Source: Blastocatellia bacterium AA13 (GTDB taxonomy: Bacteria; Acidobacteriota; Blastocatellia; UBA7656). From it: a stretch of DNA of 52,453 nt. The stretch spans positions 1-52,453 of the forward strand of contig QHVH01000034.1 of the NCBI GenBank assembly GCA_003222245.1, in the 5' to 3' direction. Of the stretch, positions 40,316-47,838 are shown in pieces. Under the pieces are notes generated by a model, which saw nothing but the letters and a program-made list of their open reading frames with translations, had not been told where the DNA came from and did not search any database. The first letter of the stretch is position 1; every line of letters begins with the position of its first letter. The position numbers and the translations under genes were made by a program.

Positions 40316-41202
40316 ATCGAGGGCTTGAAACATACATGACTGTGGAAGCAGATTCATTCGCGAGCGGTGATGACGAGATTGCACGCGAACGGGTCCGCGT
40401 TGAGGTAAAGCAGCTTCTCGAAACTGTCTTTCAGCGCTACGGCTTCGATTTTCGTGAGTATGCGGAGGCTTCATTAGAGCGGCGGATTCTCGGAGTTGTC
40501 GAATCCGAAAAGCTCAATTCTATATCAGAGCTTCGTGAGCGAGCCGTTCAAGACGATCCGGAATTCCTGGACAGGTTTTTGCGAGGACTGACCGTCAACG
40601 TCACGGGAATGTTTCGAGACCCGGAGTTCTTTCTTGCCTTCAGGCGTCACGTCGTGCCGCTGCTTCGTACCTATCCGTTCGTTCGGATCTGGCACGCGGG
40701 ATGTTCAACCGGGGAAGAGGTCTACTCAATGGCGATTCTTCTACACGAGGAAGGCATTTATCCGACGTGCCGGATTTACGCGACCGACTTGAATCAAGCG
40801 GCATTGCGGGACGCCAAAGATGGAGTGGTTCCATTATGCGCGCTGCGGGAATACTCCGAAAACTACCGCAAGGCGGGTGGAACCGGCTCTCTGGCCGAGT
40901 ACTATACGGCTGCGTACGACCGGGCGATATTCCGATCCAGCTTCAAAGAGCGGATCGTATTTTCTCAGCACAATCTGGTCACGGATGCTTCCTTCAACGA
41001 ATTCAATGTAATCCTGTGCAGAAACGTCTTGATCTACTTCAAGAGGCCCTTGCGTGATCGAGTCCATCAATTGATATACGGGAGTCTATGTAAGCTCGGG
41101 GTGCTCTGCCTCGGTAATCAGGAGACGATGCGGCTTACGCCGAATGAACGATACTACGAGGCGATCGACCTGGATCAACGACTCTATCGAAGAGTCGGAT
41201 GA
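40312..41202 (+). CDS. cheR: CheR-type protein-glutamate methyltransferase
   Basis: A 296-residue CheR. The start ATG overlaps the kinase stop (ATGA), giving translational coupling. The N-terminal helical domain is RYGFDFREYAEASLERRI, followed by NVTGMFRDPEFF, a CheR signature. The SAM-binding fold has IWHAGCSTGEEVYSMAILL, then IYATDLNQAAL, and ends with VILCRNVLIYFKR and VLCLGNQE. CheR normally methylates glutamates of chemoreceptors. There is no chemoreceptor, CheA or CheB in the window; the only likely partners are the adjacent kinases. The hybrid kinase has an E/Q-rich coiled coil that is a possible target. That link is inference. Confidence 0.9.
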   Translation: MNRGLETYMTVEADSFASGDDEIARERVRVEVKQLLETVFQRYGFDFREYAEASLERRILGVVESEKLNSISELRERAVQDDPEFLDRFLRGLTVNVTGMFRDPEFFLAFRRHVVPLLRTYPFVRIWHAGCSTGEEVYSMAILLHEEGIYPTCRIYATDLNQAALRDAKDGVVPLCALREYSENYRKAGGTGSLAEYYTAAYDRAIFRSSFKERIVFSQHNLVTDASFNEFNVILCRNVLIYFKRPLRDRVHQLIYGSLCKLGVLCLGNQETMRLTPNERYYEAIDLDQRLYRRVG

Positions 41203-41265
41203 CACGGCGAAGTGTGCTGCGAATACAGTAGCGGAACCTCCGGAATGGGAGTGGGATGGTTCAAC

Positions 41266-42399
41266 ATGAAAGATAACGACGACGTCAGTATTCTGCTCGT
41301 TGACGACCGCGCTGAAGATTTAATGGTGCTCGAGTCCGTCCTCGCCGATCTCGGGCCGCAACTGGTGACGGCGAGATCCGGCAAGGAAGCCTTGCGGCAT
41401 CTTCTTTCACAGGACTTCGCCGTTATTCTCCTTGATGCGCAGATGCCCATTATGGACGGATATGAAACCGCCCGGCTCATAAGAGAGCGTCAGAGGTCTC
41501 GGCACACCCCGATAATTTTCCTGACCGGCGTTCGGACCAGCGATGTTAATGTGTTCGAGGGTTACTCGGTGGGCGCGGTTGACTACCTCTTCAAGCCCAT
41601 CGTCCCCGAAGTACTCAAATTCAAGGTCGCCGTTTTCGTCGATCTGTTCAAAACGCGAAAGGAAGTTGAAGCCGCCAACGCGGAGCTGGAGAGTTTTAGC
41701 TATTCCGTGGCGCACGATCTCAGGGCCCCGCTCCGGGGCATCAATGCGTTTGCGCAAATACTGCAGGAAGATTGTTCAGCTTCGCTGGACGACAATGGCA
41801 AGAGGTGTCTTGAGCGTGTGCTCACCGGTGCAACAAGAATGGAAGAGTTGATCGACGATATGCTGGCTTTTTCCAGGGTCGCGCGCGACGCGTTCGTTCG
41901 CTCGACTATTGATATGGGCGCGCTCGTTCGTGAGGTTGTCGACGAGATAAAGGATCGGCCCGTATCCGTGCGAGTGGGACACCTTCCTCTTTCTGAAGGT
42001 GATCGCGCGATGATCAGACAGGTCCTCAGCAATCTGGTCTCCAATGCCTTCAAGTTCACTAAGAAAAAGGAGCAGCCTCTTGTCGAAATCGGCTCGTTAA
42101 GCCGGGGAGACGAGACCGTCTATTTTGTGAGGGACAATGGAGCGGGATTCGACATGACGTATGCCAACCAGCTTTTTAGTCTCTTTCGACGCCTGCACAC
42201 CGAAGACGAATATGAAGGGACCGGTGTCGGTTTGGCTATAGTTCAAAGAATAGTAAAGCGCCATGGAGGACAGGTCTGGGCGGAAGCCAAGGTCGGCGAA
42301 GGAGCGACCGTCTACTTTACGCTGTCCCGGAACGGATCAAAGAGCACCAACCGCGATGTTCTTCTGCGAACACATCCCGATCTGCAACCGGAAATTTAA
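41266..42399 (+). CDS. Receiver-histidine kinase (REC-HisKA-HATPase)
   Basis: A 377-residue cytoplasmic kinase from the ATG at 41266; GTG at 41212 and ATG at 41245 are alternative starts. The receiver domain has D57 (VILLDAQMPIMDGYE) and K in FKPIVPE. A short coiled-coil linker leads to a phytochrome-type HisKA domain with H150 (YSVAHDLRAPLRGI) and an HATPase domain: VLSNLVSNAFKFTKK, FVRDNGAGFDM and GTGVGLAIVQRIVKRHGG. Such REC-HK fusions often receive phosphate from an upstream hybrid kinase and relay it. It lies 63 nt after cheR and should be the third gene of the same operon. Confidence 0.88.
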   Translation: MKDNDDVSILLVDDRAEDLMVLESVLADLGPQLVTARSGKEALRHLLSQDFAVILLDAQMPIMDGYETARLIRERQRSRHTPIIFLTGVRTSDVNVFEGYSVGAVDYLFKPIVPEVLKFKVAVFVDLFKTRKEVEAANAELESFSYSVAHDLRAPLRGINAFAQILQEDCSASLDDNGKRCLERVLTGATRMEELIDDMLAFSRVARDAFVRSTIDMGALVREVVDEIKDRPVSVRVGHLPLSEGDRAMIRQVLSNLVSNAFKFTKKKEQPLVEIGSLSRGDETVYFVRDNGAGFDMTYANQLFSLFRRLHTEDEYEGTGVGLAIVQRIVKRHGGQVWAEAKVGEGATVYFTLSRNGSKSTNRDVLLRTHPDLQPEI

Positions 42400-42848
42400 C
42401 TGAGCGGTTCGTCATCATCTCTGTTTCGAATCAGAGGTCATCAGGCGGATCGACGTCGCGGCCGCGAGTAAGAGATTGAGCATAAGGGTCGCGGCCAAGC
42501 GCATCGATATAAGACATCGCCACGCCAAGGCATTTCAACACTCAATCTAATACCGCTCGTATCACGGACTGACGCTCGGAACTGACGCTCGGAACTGACG
42601 CTCGGAACTGACGCTCGGAACTGACGCTCGGAACTGACGCTCGGAACTGACGCTCGGAACTGACGCTCGGAAACTTGCCGAGTCGCTCGCGCTCAACTAT
42701 AAAGCAACGGCATAGGTCGGTGTTGACCGGAGATGCTTCCGGGCAGCTTTGATTTTTCGATTCGTTTTTCGCGAGGTCAACGTGATCCAAGACATCCGAT
42801 TTGGGCTGCGATCCTACGACGTGTTCGGTTCGTGTTCGATATTCAGCT
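42400..42848. other. Intergenic region with the 13-bp tandem repeat
   Basis: About 450 bp between the signalling operon and the methyltransferase gene. Apart from the tandem array (42568-42671) I see no gene. A minus-strand frame (42542-42928) only reads through the array as SVSSERQFRA-type repeats and is not credible. Confidence 0.6.
42568..42671. repeat. Eight perfect 13-bp direct repeats
   Basis: The unit ACTGACGCTCGGA occurs eight times head to tail with no mismatch and no spacer (42568-42671). It ends about 180 bp upstream of the methyltransferase start. The perfect identity points to recent slippage or selection. Possibilities are a VNTR, an iteron-like protein-binding array or a regulatory leader. 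Confidence 0.95.
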
Positions 42849-43607
42849 ATGAATAAGAGACGCATATTAATTCTGTACTCGCTGGCGTTGCTGGCGACTG
42901 TCGGCGCGCGGGCTGGAATGCCGGACACAGCGGCCTGGGCGGGTCAGGATCAACGAAACCGGCGGATCTACGAAACGCGCGCCCGTCACGACCCTGACGG
43001 CATCGGCAAGTTCTATATGGGTCGCGAGATCGCGCACGTGATGGGACACGAGGCGGCGGAGTGGCTCGAACGCGCGGATCGAGCCGATACCGAATTGCCC
43101 CATCAAGTGATCAAGCAAATGAAGCTCAAGCCGACGGACACGGCAGCCGACATCGGGGCGGGTACCGGTTATTTCACGTTCCGAATGAGCCGAGTGGTCA
43201 CTCAAGGCAAAGTTTATGCGGTCGATATTCAACCCGAAATGCTCTCGTTCATCGAGCAGAAGAAAAGAGAATTGAAGGCCCGCAATGTAGTTTCGATTCT
43301 GGGGACCGAGGCTGATGTGAGGCTGCCGGATCAGACGGTCGACGCCGCTCTTCTCGTAGACGCGTATCACGAATTCTCCTATCCGCGAGAAATGATGGAA
43401 AGCATCGTCCGAAGCCTCAAACCGGGCGGCAGAGTTATTCAAGTCGAATACCGCGGCGAAGACCCCGATGTGCCGATCAAGCGGCTCCACAAAATGACGG
43501 TCGCTCAGGCGCGAAGAGAAATGGCCGCAGTCGGCCTTATCTGGAAAGAGACGAAGGACTTTCTTCCGCAACAGCATTTCATCGTTTATCAGAAGTCGCG
43601 TCCTTAG
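42849..43607 (+). CDS. SAM-dependent methyltransferase with an N-terminal export signal
   Basis: A 252-residue class I methyltransferase started at the ATG at 42849. Residues 1-23 form a hydrophobic signal-like segment (RRILILYSLALLATVGARAG). The mature part has GREIAHVMGHEAAEWLERADR, then the SAM motif TAADIGAGTGYFTFRMS (residues about 98-114), VYAVDIQPEML for the ribose-binding acidic residue, and LLVDAYHEFSYP and LKPGGRVIQVEYRG. The family is common in Acidobacteriota and Planctomycetota and often carries a signal peptide, which is odd because SAM is cytosolic. Substrate unknown. Confidence 0.85.
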   Translation: MNKRRILILYSLALLATVGARAGMPDTAAWAGQDQRNRRIYETRARHDPDGIGKFYMGREIAHVMGHEAAEWLERADRADTELPHQVIKQMKLKPTDTAADIGAGTGYFTFRMSRVVTQGKVYAVDIQPEMLSFIEQKKRELKARNVVSILGTEADVRLPDQTVDAALLVDAYHEFSYPREMMESIVRSLKPGGRVIQVEYRGEDPDVPIKRLHKMTVAQARREMAAVGLIWKETKDFLPQQHFIVYQKSRP

Positions 43608-43850
43608 TCTCCGTTCATGTGCCGGGCGACGCCTGGTGGGGGCGTCTTGCGAAATGGACTCGGCATTGTTGGTTGAAGGACGGTTAACGTGACTATTATT
43701 CGCCGGTCTTAAACCTGCGCTTTGAGTGTCGTTCAAAACGGGCGTCTACCTGTGGAGCCTGTGTAGGGGCGGGACTCGGCGCGATCATCTACCTCGCACA
43801 GGCCAAACAAACCGTCGCGCATCCTTCGGAATAAAGAGTTCGAATAATTC

Positions 43851-44378
43851 ATGAACAAGGGTGAGTTTCTCACGCGCTTTTCGATCTGGGTTACCCTCGC
43901 CGGATACTTCATCGGGGCCGCGCTGCTGGCGCTTTCGCGCAAGAAACCGAACCTCGAGCCGAAGGCGAGGCTCGCTTGGACGATTGGCTGCCTGAGCCTC
44001 CTGATACATGTAGTCTGCGCATACCAGTTCTATCATCACTGGAGTCAGGATTCAGTTTACCGCGAGACCTCTCGTCAAACCGCCGAGGTGATCGGCCTGG
44101 AGTGGGGAGGAGGCGTCTACTTCAACTATGCGCTGATCGTCTGTTGGGTTCTCGACGTTGCGTGGTGGCAGCGAGGACCGGAGGGTTATCGGCGGCGGTC
44201 CGCGCTGTTGAATGTGATGTGGCAGGCGTTTTTGATGTTTATGATCTTCAATGCTACGGTTGTGTTTAAGACAGGAGCGTTGCGATTCATAGGGCTCGTT
44301 CTTTGCCTCTTCCTATGCTGGTTGTGGTGGTATGCCGCCGCGGCCTCATCTTCAAAGCCTGACACAGTGATTACCTGA
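43851..44378 (+). CDS. Membrane protein of unknown function (about four helices)
   Basis: A 175-residue hydrophobic protein with about four to five membrane segments: ITLAGYFIGAALLALS-type helix 1, WTIGCLSLLIHVVCAYQF, GGVYFNYALIVCWVLDVAWW, ALLNVMWQAFLMFMIFNATVVF and RFIGLVLCLFLCWLWWYAA. It has many Trp and conserved-looking His residues (YQFYHHWSQD) but no family I recognise. It ends 14 nt before the MFS gene on the same strand and is probably co-transcribed with it. Confidence 0.72.
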   Translation: MNKGEFLTRFSIWVTLAGYFIGAALLALSRKKPNLEPKARLAWTIGCLSLLIHVVCAYQFYHHWSQDSVYRETSRQTAEVIGLEWGGGVYFNYALIVCWVLDVAWWQRGPEGYRRRSALLNVMWQAFLMFMIFNATVVFKTGALRFIGLVLCLFLCWLWWYAAAASSSKPDTVIT

Positions 44379-44392
44379 GATAGGATCGATCG

Positions 44393-45694
44393 ATGGATTC
44401 GTTCAGCAGTGAAGCGCCTCCTCGTATCATTAGACCGGCCCGCTTGCCGTTCTATTACGGCTGGGTGAACGTCGGGGTTGCGGCGGCGGCAATGGTTGGG
44501 ACTCTTCCGGGGCGCACACAGGGCCTGGGATTAATAACCGAGCCGCTGCTGAAAGACCTCCAAATCGATCGCGTCTTCTTCGCGCACATAAATCTTTGGG
44601 CGACCCTGATAGGCGCATTATTCTGCATCGGCGTTGGGAAGCTGATAGACCGCTTTGGAAGCCGCGGCGTGCTTACGGCGGTCTCAATGATGTTGGGCGT
44701 GGTTGTGCTGGTGATGAGCAAGGCTCAGGGAATAGTCCTTGTGGCCTTGTTGATCACGCTCACTCGCGGTTTTGGGCAGAGCGCGCTGTCGGTCGTCAGC
44801 ATAACGATCGTAGGCCAGTGGTTCGTGCGAAAGCTGAATCTGGCAATGGCTGTTTACTCGATCCTGCTAAGCGTCGGCTTTATGCTGGCCTTTCCCATCG
44901 TCGGAGCTGTCGTTGTTAACAGCGGTTGGCGTGTAGCCTGGGCCGGAATAGGCTTTGGGCTGATACTGTTTCTTGCTCCTATGGCGTGGCTATTGGTTCG
45001 GCGAACGCCCGAGGCTTGCGGCCTCGCGGGCGCCGGCGAAACGGGCGGCATCAAAGCGGGCACCATCGAGGAGTTGCCGGAGCGGGGAATCGAGTACACG
45101 CTGCGGCAGGCATTATCCACGCCCGCCTTTTGGGTCTTTGCGCTTTCGAGCGCCGTTTACGGCCTCATTGCATCCGGCATCGCACTATTCAACGAAGCGA
45201 TTCTCGCGGAGCGAGGTTTCGATGCGTACACCTATTACCGCAGTCTGGTCATCGTCGCGTTAACGGCGCTGTTGGGTAATTTCCTGGGAGGATGGCTGAC
45301 GGTGAAATGGTCTATGAACAAACTGATGGCATTGGCTATGTGGATGCTGGCGGGCTCGCTGTTGGCGCTGCCCTATGTTCGCACGCAGGTTCACGTAGCA
45401 ATGTATGCTCTGGTAATGGGCCTGGCAGGCGGGTTCATCATCGTCATCTTCTTCTCGTTCTGGAGCAGGGTTTTTGGCCGCGCGCACCTCGGCAGAATTC
45501 AGGGAGCAGCTCAGGCATTCACGGTCGTAGCATCCGCGATCGGGCCGCTGCTTCTGGCGGAATGCGTGGAACGCACCGGCTCTTACGCAACCGTGTTTTA
45601 TGTGATGGCCTGCGTCGTGTTAGCTCTTGGCCTGAGCGCATGGTTGGTTCCTCTTCCGTCCCGGCGAATTGTCGAAGGCGCGACGAATTGTTGA
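44393..45694 (+). CDS. Major facilitator superfamily transporter
   Basis: A 433-residue MFS permease with about twelve hydrophobic segments. The first helix is YYGWVNVGVAAAAMVGTLPGR, a start pattern of OFA/monocarboxylate-type MFS members. The signature loop between TM2 and TM3 is GVGKLIDRFGSRGV. The middle cytosolic loop is Gly/Glu-rich (GAGETGGIKAGTIEELPERG). The transported substrate cannot be read; small organic acids are plausible for this subgroup. It lies 14 nt after the membrane protein gene and its stop is 25 nt from the convergent 387-residue gene. Confidence 0.88.
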   Translation: MDSFSSEAPPRIIRPARLPFYYGWVNVGVAAAAMVGTLPGRTQGLGLITEPLLKDLQIDRVFFAHINLWATLIGALFCIGVGKLIDRFGSRGVLTAVSMMLGVVVLVMSKAQGIVLVALLITLTRGFGQSALSVVSITIVGQWFVRKLNLAMAVYSILLSVGFMLAFPIVGAVVVNSGWRVAWAGIGFGLILFLAPMAWLLVRRTPEACGLAGAGETGGIKAGTIEELPERGIEYTLRQALSTPAFWVFALSSAVYGLIASGIALFNEAILAERGFDAYTYYRSLVIVALTALLGNFLGGWLTVKWSMNKLMALAMWMLAGSLLALPYVRTQVHVAMYALVMGLAGGFIIVIFFSFWSRVFGRAHLGRIQGAAQAFTVVASAIGPLLLAECVERTGSYATVFYVMACVVLALGLSAWLVPLPSRRIVEGATNC

Positions 45695-45719
45695 AGGCGC
45701 GATTGAATAACGACCCTCC

Positions 45720-46883
45720 TCAGCAAACCACGAAATGGTTCATGCGTGCTTTCTTATCGCCGTCTGGTCTCTCTTCTAAAGAATTGGCCGCCCTTCGCAT
45801 TAACGCCATTATTAGAATCATCACAATTCCCGATGCCAAAGAGACCATTAACAAGAAGCTGCCTGCCGGGTAGAACCTGCTCGATTTAACGTCTGGTGCA
45901 ACGAACAATGCTATCGGCGCAATCCAGCCGGCCGCCGTCAAGATCAAAAACAGGATGCGTCGCCTTTTTGCGGAGCGCATCAAATCATGGTTATTTGAGG
46001 ACAGGGACAGCGCCAGGATCCCGGAGCATATTGACCAGATCAACAGAAGGTTCAATATCTCGCTCGCCATCGAAATGGGAAATAGCGGATTGAAGCTGAC
46101 TCCATTGCCGCCGCCGCTCTCGTCTTCGAATATTGCTTTATAGCCATCAGCCGAAGCTCGGTTGCCTTCAACGATATACAATAGGCTGTTGCTCCAGCCT
46201 GCTCCTTTGTCATTCCAAGTCGAAGGGCTCGACCAACTCCGTGCCCGGTTCCACCATTGGTGTACCACTCGATCGCTTACTTCCATCCTTGACCACTGAG
46301 ACATCTTCATTTCACCGCCGCCTATGCTGCCTTCGGTTGTGTGACTCTGGCCGCTGAAATGGGGAGTTCGCCTTAAGAACTCCTCGAAGGAATAATCTGT
46401 GTCGTCCTTATGCTTCATTGCTCGAAGGGCTTCTTCGGATGAGGCATAGCGTAAGATCAAGACTACCGTGCCGTCAGAATACTCTCCGAGTATCGTGTCC
46501 TCCTGCCTTTCGGGATTCTGAGTTCTGTTTTCGTCAATGATGCTTCGTTCACTTGTCGTGCGCAGAAGCAAGGCCGAATCTATGTTCTTAGGGAGCAACG
46601 CGCTGAGATTACCGGTCAGGATCGAGATTGATTCTCGCTTGAACCTTGGCGTTTGCTGGGCGTCGATCCTAATCTCGGTGAGACTTGGAATAGAAACGAA
46701 GACCATGATGATTGCAATGACCCTCGCTGTTCGAAACCATAGATGACGTGGGGCCAGCAAGGTGAGGCCGGCAGCGATGAGGATGTAGCCAATAAAGTTT
46801 GGCATCAAATCCAGTGAATTAATTCGAATATCGAGCGTGACAAGCAACAAGCCCCAGAAGATTTTGATAAAACCTAGTCTCAT
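45720..46883 (-). CDS. Membrane protein of unknown function
   Basis: A 387-residue protein with two N-terminal membrane segments (IFWGLLLVTLDIRINSLDLM, and FIGYILIAAGLTLLAP, then TARVIAIIMVFVSIPSL) and three near the C-terminus (EILNLLLIWSICSGILALSLS, ILFLILTAAGWIAPIALFVA, and FLLMVSLASGIVMILIMALM). Between them lies an extracytoplasmic domain of about 170 residues with a Gly-rich, Ser/Trp-rich sequence (EFLRRTPHFSGQSHTTEG, WWNRARSWSSPSTWN). I do not recognise the family. It is transcribed alone, convergent with the MFS gene. Confidence 0.72.
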   Translation of the reverse strand: MRLGFIKIFWGLLLVTLDIRINSLDLMPNFIGYILIAAGLTLLAPRHLWFRTARVIAIIMVFVSIPSLTEIRIDAQQTPRFKRESISILTGNLSALLPKNIDSALLLRTTSERSIIDENRTQNPERQEDTILGEYSDGTVVLILRYASSEEALRAMKHKDDTDYSFEEFLRRTPHFSGQSHTTEGSIGGGEMKMSQWSRMEVSDRVVHQWWNRARSWSSPSTWNDKGAGWSNSLLYIVEGNRASADGYKAIFEDESGGGNGVSFNPLFPISMASEILNLLLIWSICSGILALSLSSNNHDLMRSAKRRRILFLILTAAGWIAPIALFVAPDVKSSRFYPAGSFLLMVSLASGIVMILIMALMRRAANSLEERPDGDKKARMNHFVVC

Positions 46884-47250
46884 AAGGATTCAAGAAGCGT
46901 CTCGGGAACCGCGAAAACGTCTTGTGGGCAAGAGTCCACTACGGCTTGCACTCTGTCATTGCGCCTTAACGGCAAGAGCGCACACGCTACCACTCTTTTC
47001 GTTGCTCGGTCACGGCCTAAACGCGTCGTGACTCCAATCGCCATTTCGTTGTTACGCAAATGGGGGAGGCTCTGGCAGGGGCGCCACGCTTGCCCATCTC
47101 ATCCCGCCGTTGATAAAAGAAAAGATGAAGAACGAGGTTTGCATTCCCTGAGCAGGGAAAATGCGCGAGTTGACAATCAGGAGTGAGTTGGTGGATTCCG
47201 ATGCTCTCCGCCGTAGTTGTCTACCCCCAATTCAATTACGAGGTTGGATA
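46884..47250. other. Intergenic spacer
   Basis: About 370 bp between divergent genes, with no supported gene or RNA. Presumed promoters for both flanking genes. Confidence 0.4.
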
Positions 47251-47565
47251 ATGAAGTCCAGAATTAAGCGGTCGTATTGCGTGACTCGATCGAGCCAAAT
47301 AGGCGAACACGGCCCCCAGATTGGACGATGCGACGGGCGCCCAATCTATGAATGGATACGCCTCACGAATAACCCGGCAGTGAAGTATGAATTTGCCGGC
47401 CTCGCTCCCCAGCCGCTGCCGGCAACTCTGTTTGAGCCCGGCAAGACACTGTTGGCGTTGGTGCTGGAACCGGGCCTCGCATATGAACCGATTCGCCAGT
47501 CGTTTGGAATTTTCGCCGACCTGACCGGAACAGGCGGCATGTTAACGCCGGCAATAGCCGATTAG
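47251..47565 (+). CDS. Small hypothetical protein
   Basis: A 104-residue protein from the ATG at 47251; ACGAGG lies about nine bases upstream. The N-terminus is basic (MKSRIKRSYCVTRS) and the middle carries GRPIYEWIRLTNNPAVKYEF, followed by LPATLFEPGKTLLALVLEPGL. I recognise no family. It has a credible start and codon use, but it could be a chance frame. No neighbour suggests a role. Confidence 0.45.
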   Translation: MKSRIKRSYCVTRSSQIGEHGPQIGRCDGRPIYEWIRLTNNPAVKYEFAGLAPQPLPATLFEPGKTLLALVLEPGLAYEPIRQSFGIFADLTGTGGMLTPAIAD

Positions 47566-47744
47566 CGCGCGCAACATAATCGAAGATCGTTGTTATACAA
47601 ATGCGCCTGGCGCTATCCCAGGCCGATCCCGACCATTGTGCATTGGAACGCTCCGATCGAATCGTGAATTCGAACAGCGCCTGTACTGCAAAGAGACGCG
47701 AGGAGCGCCTGACTACCGCATTTTCCTGACAGATCGCCCATCAA

Positions 47745-47777
47745 AATGACCCGACGCCGCGCGGGCGTCGGGTCATT
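47745..47777 (-). terminator. Intrinsic terminator of the serine hydrolase gene
   Basis: A perfect 14-bp stem (AATGACCCGACGCC / GGCGTCGGGTCATT) with a 5-nt loop lies about 60 nt past the stop of the minus-strand serine hydrolase gene, with TTTT right after it on that strand. Being strong and near-symmetric it may work in both directions. Confidence 0.75.
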
Positions 47778-47838
47778 GCGTTGAAACGGACATCGAATGC
47801 CGGTCGTGGAGCGCCGAACATCAATACGATTCACGACC

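Noticed and set aside
42867-43736. Minus-strand 289-codon frame
   Set aside because: Antisense shadow of the methyltransferase.
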